Part shown: positions 1-7,816 of the stretch, piece after piece | Layout: the number at the start of each line of letters is the position of its first letter | How positions within the stretch are numbered: the first letter of the stretch is position 1 | Assembly (NCBI GenBank): GCA_028292505.1 | Contig: JAQGMF010000010.1 | Location: 124,001 to 188,000, forward strand | From: Rhodocyclales bacterium | GTDB taxonomy: Bacteria; Pseudomonadota; Gammaproteobacteria; Burkholderiales; Rhodocyclaceae | Length of the DNA: 64,000 bases | Direction of reading: 5' to 3' | Notes under the pieces: model-generated | Database searches by the model: none | What the model saw: the letters and a program-made list of their open reading frames with translations, nothing else | What the model was told of the DNA's origin: nothing | Translations under genes and position numbers: made by a program

Positions 1-761
1 TCGGCAACCGGTTTGGTGATGCGACCATCAGCCTTGACCTCGGCATAATCGCGGCAGCGGCGCAGCAGGCGATTGGCGATGCGTGGCGTGCCACGTGCAC
101 GACGCGCGATTTCGAAGGAGCCTTCGGTCTCGATCTCGACATTGAGCAGACGCGCCGAACGCGTGACGATCAGGGACAACTCCTCGGGCGTGTAGAACTC
201 CAGTCGCGCGTTGATACCGAATCGATCGCGCAGGGGATTGGTCAGCATGCCCGCGCGCGTGGTCGCACCGATCAGCGTAAAGGGCGGCAAATCCAGTTTC
301 ACCGAACGCGCCGCCGGGCCCTCGCCGATCATGATGTCGATCTGGAAATCTTCGAGCGCGGGATAGAGAATTTCCTCGACCACGGGCGAGAGGCGATGAA
401 TCTCGTCGATGAACAGCACATCGTTGGCTTCGAGATTGGTCAGCAACGCAGCCAGATCGCCAGCGCGTTCGAGCACCGGGCCGGAAGTCTGGCGCAGGTT
501 CACGCCCAACTCGGCGGCGATGATATTGGCCAGCGTGGTCTTGCCCAGACCGGGTGGGCCGAACAACAGCACATGGTCGAGCGCTTCGCCGCGTGCTTTG
601 GTGGCCTGGATGAAAATCTCCAGTTGCTCGCGAATCTTCTCCTGCCCGACATACTCGGCCAGGCGCTTGGGGCGCAGCGCACGCTCGATGGCGTCTTCTT
701 GCGGCGTCGCTTGTCCGGGCGAAACGAGGCGGCCAGGCTGGAGTTTGTCTGTTTCTATCAT
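1..761 (-). CDS. ruvB: Holliday junction branch-migration helicase RuvB (partial, C-terminus outside window)
   Basis: RuvB is the hexameric AAA+ motor that drives branch migration of Holliday junctions with RuvA, before cleavage by RuvC. The frame opens at the ATG whose complement is at 759-761 (MIETDKLQ) and runs off the left edge, so about 253 N-terminal residues are visible. The Walker A motif GPPGLGKTT, Walker B with DEIHRL, the sensor region GATTRAG, and the arginine-finger-type stretch PLRDRFG are all present, followed by the start of the winged-helix part (RIANRLLRR). These are the RuvB signatures in the right order and spacing. The C-terminal DNA-binding domain is only partly in the window. 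No ruvA or ruvC is visible because they would lie upstream or elsewhere. The open frames on the opposite strand here are shadows. Confidence 0.96.
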   Translation of the reverse strand, partial: MIETDKLQPGRLVSPGQATPQEDAIERALRPKRLAEYVGQEKIREQLEIFIQATKARGEALDHVLLFGPPGLGKTTLANIIAAELGVNLRQTSGPVLERAGDLAALLTNLEANDVLFIDEIHRLSPVVEEILYPALEDFQIDIMIGEGPAARSVKLDLPPFTLIGATTRAGMLTNPLRDRFGINARLEFYTPEELSLIVTRSARLLNVEIETEGSFEIARRARGTPRIANRLLRRCRDYAEVKADGRITKPVA

Positions 762-807
762 CGGGCGAGTATAGGAGCGAGAGCGCCGATCCGGCAATCG
801 TGCTGGC

Positions 808-897
808 GTAGGTCGGATGAGCGAAGCGTTATCCGACGTTGGTAGAGGGTCCATCATCGTCGGATGTCGGATAACGCCTGCGGCTCATCAGACCTAC
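808..897. repeat. REP-like inverted repeat (GTAGGTCGGAT family)
   Basis: The left arm begins GTAGGTCGGATGAGCG and the right arm ends with its inverted counterpart (GCTCATCAGACCTAC). Internal TTATCCGAC and GTCGGATAA blocks also pair. It lies between divergent ruvB and the 3' end of the metallopeptidase-like gene. It can fold into a long imperfect hairpin and could end transcription from the right. Elements with this sequence style are widespread intergenic repeats in proteobacteria; the function here is inferred. Confidence 0.75.
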
Positions 898-898
898 C

Positions 899-1669
899 TC
901 ATTGTGTAAGCCCAATCTCCCGTGCCGTCAGCGGCCCGATCATGCAGAGCTTGAGAGAGATGGGCATATCGAGCTCGGTCTCCGACAACGGAATGCGCCC
1001 CGCCATGAGTTCGCACCAGCGCTGCGGATAGCGTGGCTGCCTATCGGGTTCGGCGAAACCTTCGGGATAGCTCGGCATCAGGCTCGCCATATCGTATTTG
1101 TCGGTCGCGCCAAGCGTGTGCAATATCTCGTGAGCAATCACGACATTGTTGGTGCGCTGCATGTTCGCCGCCACATGCACATTGCTGATCGCCACCAGAC
1201 CCTTGGCCAGTCCATGCGAATTGGGTACGTGCCCGTCCGTCGCAGCCGAATCCCAGTAGATGACGAAGGCACGCGTATGCGCGCGCGGTGTGCCGCTAGG
1301 CTGATGCCAGGCCCACCAGCGTAGCTTCAGACTCCATACCATCACGTCGAGCGTGCTGTGCTCCGGAGGCGGTGCGGCTGGAGGAGGTGTCTTGAGTTCC
1401 GGCTGCAAAGTAACGCGCACTGGCATGGCGGTCTGGTCACCGTATTCCGCCGCTTGCTCGCTGAGGAATTCCTCGATGTCCTTGAAGCTCGAATCGTTGA
1501 GACTGGCGATGCGCGCCGCAGCCGCCGCGCTGCCATCACCATTGATGGGAAAGATGGCGACATGCAGCGTGTTGTGCCAGTCACGCGCCTGCGTCTGTCC
1601 GCGCCACGTACTCAGCGCGACCGTGGCGAGAATGAAAAGCAGGATGGCGATGCGCAGCTTTTTCCACAT
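899..1669 (-). CDS. Membrane-anchored putative zinc metallopeptidase (HExxHxxGxxD)
   Basis: Predicted 256-residue protein of unknown substrate. The ATG at 1669 is preferred over the longer frame from 1801 because it directly precedes a signal-anchor (MWKKLRIAIL, then LLFILATVAL), while the extra N-terminal part would be read through a repeat element. Residues 180-190 read HEILH TLGATD, matching the HExxHxxGxx(H/D) zinc-binding pattern of metzincin-like peptidases with Asp190 as possible third ligand. A Pro-rich segment lies at about 93-102. The rest of the sequence was not recognised as a named family. It is transcribed toward ruvB and ends next to a REP-like element. The call is limited to 'putative exported or membrane-anchored metallopeptidase'. 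Confidence 0.7.
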   Translation of the reverse strand: MWKKLRIAILLFILATVALSTWRGQTQARDWHNTLHVAIFPINGDGSAAAAARIASLNDSSFKDIEEFLSEQAAEYGDQTAMPVRVTLQPELKTPPPAAPPPEHSTLDVMVWSLKLRWWAWHQPSGTPRAHTRAFVIYWDSAATDGHVPNSHGLAKGLVAISNVHVAANMQRTNNVVIAHEILHTLGATDKYDMASLMPSYPEGFAEPDRQPRYPQRWCELMAGRIPLSETELDMPISLKLCMIGPLTAREIGLTQ

Positions 1670-1762
1670 GAGTCTTCGACCGGAAGATTGAATAGTCCTC
1701 CAGCATATCAGGAGAGATGTGCTCCACTGCGGCCATCGCGCAACATGAGAAATTCCCGTATC

Positions 1763-1849
1763 CGTCATCCCGCGAAAGCGGGAATCCACCCCACTGCACA
1801 AGGTAAATTCATCGCACGGAAGTGGATTCCCGCTTTCGCGGGAATGACG
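1763..1849. repeat. Paired inverted repeat, family R (TTCCCGCGAAAGCGGGAA), copy 1
   Basis: Two inverted copies of a unit with core TCCCGCGAAAGCGGGA, each itself palindromic, are separated by about 33 nt. The left arm starts at 1763 and the right arm ends with GGGAATGACG at 1849. The whole element can fold into a stem of about 27 bp. It sits between the 3' end of emrB and the metallopeptidase-like gene. The same unit recurs at 8832, 21752, 31084, 38228, 45135 and 53085, with half copies at 58754 and 60824. Confidence 0.9.
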
Positions 1850-1866
1850 CGTTTATTCGGTATGTC

Positions 1867-3411
1867 TTAGTGGTCGCCGCCGACTACAGCTGCCGCCGCC
1901 TTCACCGGCTTGGCGAACCAGACGATTGCGGTGAGCGCGAGGAAGATGACAGCGCTGGCCAGGAACAACTCGTCGGCCGAAAGCGTGAAGGCCTGTTGCG
2001 TGATGAGACGATCCATCAGCCCGAGCGACTGTGCATCGGTGATGCCGCTGCCCTGCAACTGGCCCAGCGTGATGGCCGATTCCGGCCGCAGGCTGGAGAT
2101 CGATTCAGTCAGTTGCGCATGATGAAGATTGGCGCGGCTCTCCCACAGCGTCGTAAAGATCGAAGCGCCCAGCGCGCCGCAGGTGATGCGCACGAAGCTC
2201 GATACGCCAGATGCCGATGGAATATTCTGCGGATTGACTTGCGACAGGGTGATCGACACCAGCGGGATGAAGAAGCAGGCCATCGCGCCGCCTTGTACTA
2301 GTTGCGGCAGGATCAGCGTCCAGTAGTCGGCTTGCGTGGTGAATTCCGAGCGCATCCACGACACCAGCGCAAAGATGATGAAGGCCACGCTGGCCACTTT
2401 GCGCGGGTCCACCTTGTTCATGTTCTTGCCGACAATCGGCGACAGGATGATGGCGAATATGCCAACCGGTGCCGTCGTCAAACCCGCCCAGGTCGACGTG
2501 TAGCCCATGTACTGCTGCAGCCATAGCGGCATCAGCACCACGCCGCCGAAGAACACGCCGTAGCCGAGTGAGATGGCCAGTGTGGCAACCGTGAAATTGC
2601 GAATCTTGAATAGCGTCAGATCGACGACGGGATGCTCTTCGCCCAGCTCCCATACAACGAAGAAACAGAAACCGACGAAGGCTGTAGCGGCCAGCGCGAC
2701 GATCTGCCCGGAGTTGAACCAGTCGAGTTCCTTGCCCTTGTCCAGAGTGAGTTGCAGGCAGCTCACCCACACGACGAGCAGCCCCAGCCCGAAGATGTCG
2801 ATGGGCAGCTTGCGCGTCGCTGTCTCGCGCGCCTTGAACAGACGCCACACCGCCCAGCCCGCCAGCAAGCCCGCAGGAATATTCACATAGAATATCCACG
2901 GCCACGAGAAATTATCGGAGATCCAGCCACCCAGAATCGGCCCCATGACCGGCGCCACCAGCGTGGTGACCGACCACGCGGCAAAGGCCATGCCGGCTTT
3001 GGCCTTCGGATAACTCGACAACAGCAGCGCTTGCGACAGCGGAATCATCGGTCCGGCCACGGCGCCCTGCAAAACGCGAAATGCTATTAGCATAGGCAGA
3101 CTGGTCGCTGTGCCACACAGGAAGGACGCCAGTGTGAACAGCAGCACCGAGGCGACAAACAGGCGCACCTGACCGAAGCGCTGCGTGAGCCAGCCGGTGA
3201 GCGGCACCGAAATGGCGTTGGCTACCGCGAAGGAGGTGATGACCCAGGTGCCCTGGTTTGGCGATACGCCCATGTCGCCGGCGATGGCCGGTAGCGAGAC
3301 GTTGGCAATGGTCGTGTCGAGCACGTTCATGAAGGTCGCCAGCGACAGGGCCAGCGTCGCCAGCAGACGCTGGTTGCCTTCGAGCGGCGGCAGACTGTCC
3401 GGCGCGGCCAT
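1867..3411 (-). CDS. emrB: DHA2-family multidrug efflux MFS transporter (EmrB-like)
   Basis: A 514-residue inner-membrane proton antiporter of the 14-helix DHA2 (EmrB/QacA) subfamily. With EmrA and an outer-membrane factor it would expel hydrophobic drugs, uncouplers or aromatic compounds across both membranes. The N-terminal region shows the family stretch (NVLDTTIANVSLPAIAG), then the MFS loop motif GWLTQRFGQVRLF and the motif-C-like helix around PVMGPILGGWISD. Length and hydrophobic periodicity fit 14 helices. It is the last gene of the marR–OMF–emrA–emrB operon and starts 2 nt after emrA. The start ATG is the first in frame. The exact substrate cannot be told from sequence. Confidence 0.92.
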   Translation of the reverse strand: MAAPDSLPPLEGNQRLLATLALSLATFMNVLDTTIANVSLPAIAGDMGVSPNQGTWVITSFAVANAISVPLTGWLTQRFGQVRLFVASVLLFTLASFLCGTATSLPMLIAFRVLQGAVAGPMIPLSQALLLSSYPKAKAGMAFAAWSVTTLVAPVMGPILGGWISDNFSWPWIFYVNIPAGLLAGWAVWRLFKARETATRKLPIDIFGLGLLVVWVSCLQLTLDKGKELDWFNSGQIVALAATAFVGFCFFVVWELGEEHPVVDLTLFKIRNFTVATLAISLGYGVFFGGVVLMPLWLQQYMGYTSTWAGLTTAPVGIFAIILSPIVGKNMNKVDPRKVASVAFIIFALVSWMRSEFTTQADYWTLILPQLVQGGAMACFFIPLVSITLSQVNPQNIPSASGVSSFVRITCGALGASIFTTLWESRANLHHAQLTESISSLRPESAITLGQLQGSGITDAQSLGLMDRLITQQAFTLSADELFLASAVIFLALTAIVWFAKPVKAAAAVVGGDH

Positions 3412-3413
3412 GG

Positions 3414-4598
3414 CTATTTGCCGTGTCCGAGATTGTCGTGAATGATTTTGGCGACGCGTTCGTGCGCCGCCTTGAGGCCTGCTTCATCGATGCTTGAAAC
3501 GGGCGCCGCGTTGGCCACTGCGGCTGGCAGGGCCAGCCCCGGCCCATCGCGCACATCGACATCGGCTTCGACCGATAGACCGGCGCGCAGGGGATGCGCC
3601 TTCACTTCGTCCGCGTTGAGTTCGATGCGCACCGGCACGCGCTGCACGACCTTGATCCAGTTGCCAGTGGCATTCTGCGCCGGCAGCAACGAGAACACGC
3701 CACCGGTGCCTGCCGACATGCCGACTACGCGACCGTCATATTCCACCTTGCCGCCGTAAAGATCGGCACGCAAGTGCACCGGTTGACCCACGCGCATCTC
3801 GCGCAGTTGCCCTTCCTTGAAATTTGCATCTACCCAAACGTCATTAAGCGGCACGACGGCCATCATCGGCGAGCCTGGTGCAATGCGCTGCCCGACCTGC
3901 ACGCTGCGCCGTGCCACGACACCATCGAGCGGCGCGTGCAAAGTGGTGCGCGACAACGCGACGTAAGCTTCTTCGACCTTGCTGGCGGCGCGCAACACGG
4001 CGGGGTGATCCTCTATGCGCAGGTTCTCCGTCTGCACACTGGCGGCTTCCTTCTGTTCGAGCGCGACCTGCAGCGCGGCGCGCGCGCTCTTGACCGCTTC
4101 GCGCGCCTGATCGATTTCCTCTTGCGCCACCGCGCCAGTGCCTGCCAGAGACTCGCGTCGATTGAGTAGATCGGTGACGCGCGCCAGTTCGGATTCGCGC
4201 ACCTTGACCGACTCGCCCAGGGTATTGAGATTGGCATAGACACCGCGCAGCTCGCGCACGCTTTGCGCCAACGCGGTCTCGGCCTGGTTCAACGCCAATT
4301 GCGCATCGACCGGATCGAGGCGCAGCAATACGTCACCCGCATGAACCATCTGCGTGTCATCGACGTCGACCGCAGTCACCGTACCGCCGATCTGCGGCGT
4401 GATGAGCACGATGTGCGCCGACACGTAGGCGTCTTCGGTGGTCTCGTGATTGCGCAAGACAAGGAACCACCACGCGAACGCGATGAGGCCGATGAAGATG
4501 AAGACGATGGCCAGGCGCACCATGCCGCGCGCACGGCCATTGGTTGCTTTCGTTGCGGGCGCATCGGGTTGGACGGTATTGTCGGTCACGTCGCTCAT
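3414..4598 (-). CDS. emrA: HlyD/EmrA-family periplasmic adaptor (membrane fusion protein)
   Basis: A 394-residue membrane fusion protein that bridges the EmrB transporter and the outer-membrane factor. It has a single N-terminal membrane segment at about 28-47 (LAIVFIFIGLIAFAWWFLVL). A biotinyl-lipoyl-like half follows (TPQIGGTVTAVDV...GDVLLRLDP), then an alpha-hairpin coiled coil at about 130-200. The second lipoyl half is LHAPLDGVVARRSVQVGQR, before the beta-barrel region. Its ATG overlaps the stop codon of the upstream outer-membrane factor gene by 4 nt (ATGA), and emrB follows 2 nt after its stop, so the three efflux parts are translationally linked. Confidence 0.93.
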   Translation of the reverse strand: MSDVTDNTVQPDAPATKATNGRARGMVRLAIVFIFIGLIAFAWWFLVLRNHETTEDAYVSAHIVLITPQIGGTVTAVDVDDTQMVHAGDVLLRLDPVDAQLALNQAETALAQSVRELRGVYANLNTLGESVKVRESELARVTDLLNRRESLAGTGAVAQEEIDQAREAVKSARAALQVALEQKEAASVQTENLRIEDHPAVLRAASKVEEAYVALSRTTLHAPLDGVVARRSVQVGQRIAPGSPMMAVVPLNDVWVDANFKEGQLREMRVGQPVHLRADLYGGKVEYDGRVVGMSAGTGGVFSLLPAQNATGNWIKVVQRVPVRIELNADEVKAHPLRAGLSVEADVDVRDGPGLALPAAVANAAPVSSIDEAGLKAAHERVAKIIHDNLGHGK

Positions 4599-6091
4599 GA
4601 ATGATCCTTGTTAGCTGCGGTGTGAATCTCGGTGTGAGTCTCAGTGTGAATCTGCGTGTCGGGCAACAGGCCAGGAAGCGCCGCGGCGCCGTCGCCGCCG
4701 GTGGCGCGGATGAGTTGCACGGTGGTATCGAAACGACGTGCCGCGAGATCAGCCATACCGCGCTCGGCGGCCATGCGCTGCACGCTGGCGTTGAGCACCG
4801 GCAGGTGATTGATGAGACCCTTGCTCTCGCGTTGGGTGAGGATGCGTTCCACCTCGCGCGATTTGTCGAGCACCGTTTGTTGTTCGGTTTGTGCTGCGGA
4901 CGTGCCCTGCAATTGTGTCAGCTCATCGACGATTTCGCGCAAGCCGTCGAGCAGGGTCTGGTTGTATTGCGCCACAGCCGCGTCGACGTCTGCCGTCTTC
5001 ACGCCATAGGTCGCACGCAAGCGGCCGGCATCGAAGACCGGCAGGCTGATGATGGGACCAATCGAGTAGGTGCGCGAGCCGAAGTCGAGCCACTTGTCGA
5101 GGCCCAAGGCCTGGAAACCGACGAAGCCGGTGATATTGACATTGGGATAAAAATTGGCGCGTGCCACGGCCGCATCCTGTGTCGCCGCTTCGACACGCCA
5201 ACGGCTGGCGGCCACGTCAGGGCGACGCGCCAATAGCTCGGCCGGCACTTGTGTCGGCAGCGCAGCGGGCACCTCGCGCATATGCGGTGCGGTTAACTTC
5301 TCGCCTTCGCCCGGCTCGCGTCCGGCAAGCACGGCGATCAAATGACGTTGTACTTGGCCGCGTTCTTCGAGCGAACGCAGCTCGCCACGCAAAGCCGCCA
5401 TGGCGCCTTCGGTCTGCGCCCGATCCACGCCGGGCTCGAAGCCAGCCTTCTCGCGCTTTTGCAACAAGCCCAGCGATTGATTGCGGATGACTAACTGGTC
5501 TTCGACCAGTTGGTGTTGGCGCGTGATCCGATCAAGCTCGCCCCAACTGCGCACCAGTGCGGCGCTGATCATCAACCGCGCCGACTGGTATTCGGCGAGC
5601 GCCAACTTGTCTTGTGCCACGGCGCCTTCGAGGGCCGCACGATGCTTGCCCCAGAAATCGATCTCGCCCGAAAAATCGAGCGCCGCACGATTACTGGTGC
5701 GCACCTTGCCGGCGAGTTGTGGCGGGATAATGTAGTTCTCGGGGAAGCGTTGCTGCGTCGGGTTGATGTCCAGCGAGACGCTCGGGCCATAGGCAGCGTG
5801 AGCCGCATTGATGATGATGTCGGCACGCTCGGCGCGCGCTTGTGCAACGGCCAGACTCGGATTGTCGCGCAGCGCTGCAATGACCAGCTCATTGAGCTGC
5901 GGATCGCCGAAAATTTCCCACCAGCGTTCGCTTGGTGATGCCAAAGGCATACTCGCAAGTACTTGCTGACCGGGCTGCAGAGGATGCTGCTGAGTGGCAA
6001 TCCCGGCAGAAGAAACACATGCGGCCAGCCACGGCAACATCACGAGGAGCAACATGCTTTTATGCAAATGCGGTAACGAACGCAAGCTCAT
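4595..6091 (-). CDS. RND/NodT-type outer-membrane factor lipoprotein (TolC-like)
   Basis: A 498-residue outer-membrane channel of the NodT/OprM type that completes the EmrAB tripartite pump. The ATG at 6091 (MSLRSLPHLHKS) was chosen over a longer frame because it gives a lipoprotein signal peptide with lipobox LAAC (Cys25) and because it overlaps the marR stop by 4 nt. Family features are visible: QLNELVIAALRDNPSLAVAQAR near the start of the mature protein, AALRGELRSLEERG, and the repeated half LLARRPDVAASRWRVEAATQD...FYPNVN, followed by GPIISLPVFDAGR. The two-fold repeat of helical hairpins is as expected. The C-terminus carries a Thr/His/Glu repeat (HTETHTEIHTAA). Confidence 0.92.
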   Translation of the reverse strand: MSLRSLPHLHKSMLLLVMLPWLAACVSSAGIATQQHPLQPGQQVLASMPLASPSERWWEIFGDPQLNELVIAALRDNPSLAVAQARAERADIIINAAHAAYGPSVSLDINPTQQRFPENYIIPPQLAGKVRTSNRAALDFSGEIDFWGKHRAALEGAVAQDKLALAEYQSARLMISAALVRSWGELDRITRQHQLVEDQLVIRNQSLGLLQKREKAGFEPGVDRAQTEGAMAALRGELRSLEERGQVQRHLIAVLAGREPGEGEKLTAPHMREVPAALPTQVPAELLARRPDVAASRWRVEAATQDAAVARANFYPNVNITGFVGFQALGLDKWLDFGSRTYSIGPIISLPVFDAGRLRATYGVKTADVDAAVAQYNQTLLDGLREIVDELTQLQGTSAAQTEQQTVLDKSREVERILTQRESKGLINHLPVLNASVQRMAAERGMADLAARRFDTTVQLIRATGGDGAAALPGLLPDTQIHTETHTEIHTAANKDHS

Positions 6092-6585
6092 TTCGACACC
6101 TCCACCGAAGACGGGGATGTATCGGCCTGATCGTGCGGCGCCAAGCGTAGCGCGTTGTCCAACATGCGTCGCAACAGGGATTTGAGGAGAACGAATTCTT
6201 CCGCGCTGAAACCTTCGAGGTGCGCATTGATGACGCGCGCAGCGCGCTCCGGCAACTGTTCGCGCAGGCGCAGGCCACTCTCGGTGAGCGCCAGCTTGAG
6301 CACCCGGCGATCGTCGGGACTGCGCTCGCGCAGGATCAAGCCCTTGTCTTCCAGGCGGTCGAGCATGCGCGTCATGGAGCCCGTGTCGTAGCCGCTCTGC
6401 TTGCACAAACCGGCCGCCGTACTCTGCGACTCGACGCTGAGTTTCATGATGATGACCCACTGCGCGGCGGTGATATCGAGGTCGGCCAGCTCGTCATCGA
6501 GCGCCTGCATGACGTAGCCACGCACCCTGCTGAGCAGGTAGCCCAGCGAGTCTTCCATTACCCAATTCTGCGGATCAACTAACAT
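6088..6585 (-). CDS. MarR-family transcriptional regulator of the efflux operon
   Basis: A 165-residue winged-helix repressor, first gene of the efflux operon. The start at 6585 (MLVDPQNWVMEDS) is preferred to the upstream in-frame start at 6630, which lacks a conserved match; MEDSLG at residue 10 is another possible start. The winged-helix region shows ITAAQWVIIMKLS, the recognition-helix segment DTGSMTRMLDRLEDKGLI, and the wing RERSPDDRRVLKLALTESG, all classic MarR motifs. Its stop overlaps the next gene's ATG. A near-consensus sigma-70 promoter and two direct repeats lie in its leader, fitting autoregulation relieved by a small aromatic ligand, as known for EmrR/MarR proteins. The ligand is unknown. 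Confidence 0.93.
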   Translation of the reverse strand: MLVDPQNWVMEDSLGYLLSRVRGYVMQALDDELADLDITAAQWVIIMKLSVESQSTAAGLCKQSGYDTGSMTRMLDRLEDKGLILRERSPDDRRVLKLALTESGLRLREQLPERAARVINAHLEGFSAEEFVLLKSLLRRMLDNALRLAPHDQADTSPSSVEVSK

Positions 6586-6605
6586 AGAGGTATCCCATGA
6601 CAGAC

Positions 6606-6671
6606 GCGCCGATATTAGCTGCCGACGCAATCACTGCATAGGCAGCAATATAGCTGCGCCTAAATTAGCTG
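6606..6671 (-). promoter_or_regulatory. Two 16-bp direct repeats, candidate MarR operators
   Basis: On the minus strand CAGCTAATTTAGGCGC (6656-6671) overlaps the -35/spacer and CAGCTAATATCGGCGC (6606-6621) lies in the leader. They match at 14 of 16 bases and their starts are 50 bp apart, about five helical turns. This is the arrangement expected for a pair of repressor sites acting on the marR promoter. Binding is inferred, not shown. Confidence 0.5.
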
Positions 6672-6675
6672 TCAA
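6647..6675 (-). promoter_or_regulatory. Sigma-70 promoter of the marR–emrAB operon
   Basis: On the minus strand TTGACA (6670-6675) and TATATT (6647-6652) are separated by exactly 17 bp. The -35 is a perfect consensus and the -10 is one base off (TATAAT). An imperfect inverted repeat, TAGGCGCAGC–TATAT–TGCTGCCTA, surrounds the -10. The predicted transcript starts near 6640, about 55 nt before the marR ATG. Confidence 0.75.
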
Positions 6676-6725
6676 GGCAGTAATTCTTTTCAGCCCTTGC
6701 TGGAGCCGCCGGTACAATCGGCGCC

Positions 6726-7721
6726 ATGCAAGCCGCTATCCCTTCTCCATCGCCCCGCCGCCTCGCCGTCGCGCCCATGCTCGACTGGACTGATCGTCAT
6801 TGCCGTTTCTTTCACCGGCTGCTGGCGCCGCATGCCTGGCTATACACCGAAATGATTACGACCGGTGCCCTGCTGCATGGCGATCTTGCGCGGCACCTGC
6901 GATTCAACGATGAGGAACACCCAGTGGCGCTGCAACTCGGCGGCTCGGAACCGGCAGCGCTGGCCCACTGCGCGCGTCTCGCCGAGGAATGGGGTTACGA
7001 CGAGGTAAACCTGAACTGCGGCTGCCCGAGCGAGCGTGTGCAGAATGGCGCGTTTGGTGCCTGTCTCATGGCCGAGCCCGAACTGGTGCGCGACGGCATC
7101 AAAGCCATGCAGGATGCCGTTGGCATTCCCATCACAGTGAAACATCGCATCGGCATCGACCGTGGCGAGGACTATGCCTTCGTGCGCGACTTCGTCGGCA
7201 CCGTAGCGCAGGGCGGCGCCAAAACCTTCATCGTGCATGCGCGCAACGCCTGGTTGCAAGGCTTGTCGCCGAAGGAAAATCGTGAAGTGCCGCCACTACG
7301 CTACGACTTCGCCTGGCAGCTCAAGCGCGACTTTCCGCAACTGGAAATTCTCGTCAATGGTGGCATCTCGGGCATCGATGCCATTCACACGCAACTTGAA
7401 CATATTGACGGCGTCATGATCGGCCGCGAGGCTTACCACAATCCGTGGATGCTGGTGGAATGGGAGCAGGCGCTGTTCGATGTGGAGTGGGTCCCGCAAC
7501 GCGCGGACATCGTCGATGCGCTCATCGCCTATTGCGAGCGCGAACAGGCCGAACATGGCACGCCGCTCCGCGCCATGGTGCGGCATGTTCTCGGGCTGGG
7601 GAACGGGCTACCGGGCGCGCGCAGTTTTCGGCGCATCCTGTCCGATCCGCAGGCGTTGAAGGATGCAAAACCTGCATTGATCAGGACGGCCTGGGCCGAA
7701 GTAAATAAGCAAATTGCGTAG
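6726..7721 (+). CDS. dusA: tRNA-dihydrouridine(20/20a) synthase DusA
   Basis: A 331-residue FMN enzyme that reduces uridine 20/20a in the tRNA D-loop using NADPH. Dus-family motifs are clear: VAPMLDWTDRHCRFF at the start (FMN barrel entry), NLNCGCPSERVQNGAFGACLM containing the catalytic Cys, VKHRIGIDR, VHARNAWLQGLSPKENREVPPL, and LVNGGIS with VMIGREAYHNPW for phosphate binding. The RNAWLQGLSPKENR segment and the overall length point to DusA rather than DusB or DusC. It is transcribed divergently from marR and convergently with thiL. Its TAG stop lies inside a REP-like element. Confidence 0.95.
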   Translation: MQAAIPSPSPRRLAVAPMLDWTDRHCRFFHRLLAPHAWLYTEMITTGALLHGDLARHLRFNDEEHPVALQLGGSEPAALAHCARLAEEWGYDEVNLNCGCPSERVQNGAFGACLMAEPELVRDGIKAMQDAVGIPITVKHRIGIDRGEDYAFVRDFVGTVAQGGAKTFIVHARNAWLQGLSPKENREVPPLRYDFAWQLKRDFPQLEILVNGGISGIDAIHTQLEHIDGVMIGREAYHNPWMLVEWEQALFDVEWVPQRADIVDALIAYCEREQAEHGTPLRAMVRHVLGLGNGLPGARSFRRILSDPQALKDAKPALIRTAWAEVNKQIA

Positions 7722-7816
7722 GTTGGTGCTAAGCCGAGTTTGGCAAATAAGGAAGCCCAACACCGGTCGAGCGTACGCGCGCAATGTTGGGCTTCGCTTT
7801 GCTCAGCGCCAACCTA
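7718..7816. repeat. Nested inverted repeat between dusA and thiL; likely bidirectional terminator
   Basis: Outer arms GTAGGTTGGTGCTAAGC (left) and GCTCAGCGCCAACCTAC (right) enclose inner arms AAGCCCAACA and TGTTGGGCTT. The element fills the whole gap between convergent dusA and thiL. The TAG of its left end is the dusA stop codon and the TAG of its right end, read on the minus strand, is the thiL stop codon. Folding would give a long hairpin for both transcripts. Confidence 0.8.

Noticed and set aside
396..845. Open frames on the plus strand opposite ruvB
   Set aside because: Shadow of ruvB; no family features and no ribosome site, while the minus strand has all RuvB motifs.
1763..1849. CRISPR-like repeats
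   Set aside because: The repeats are paired inverted units spread over the window, not regularly spaced direct repeats with spacers.
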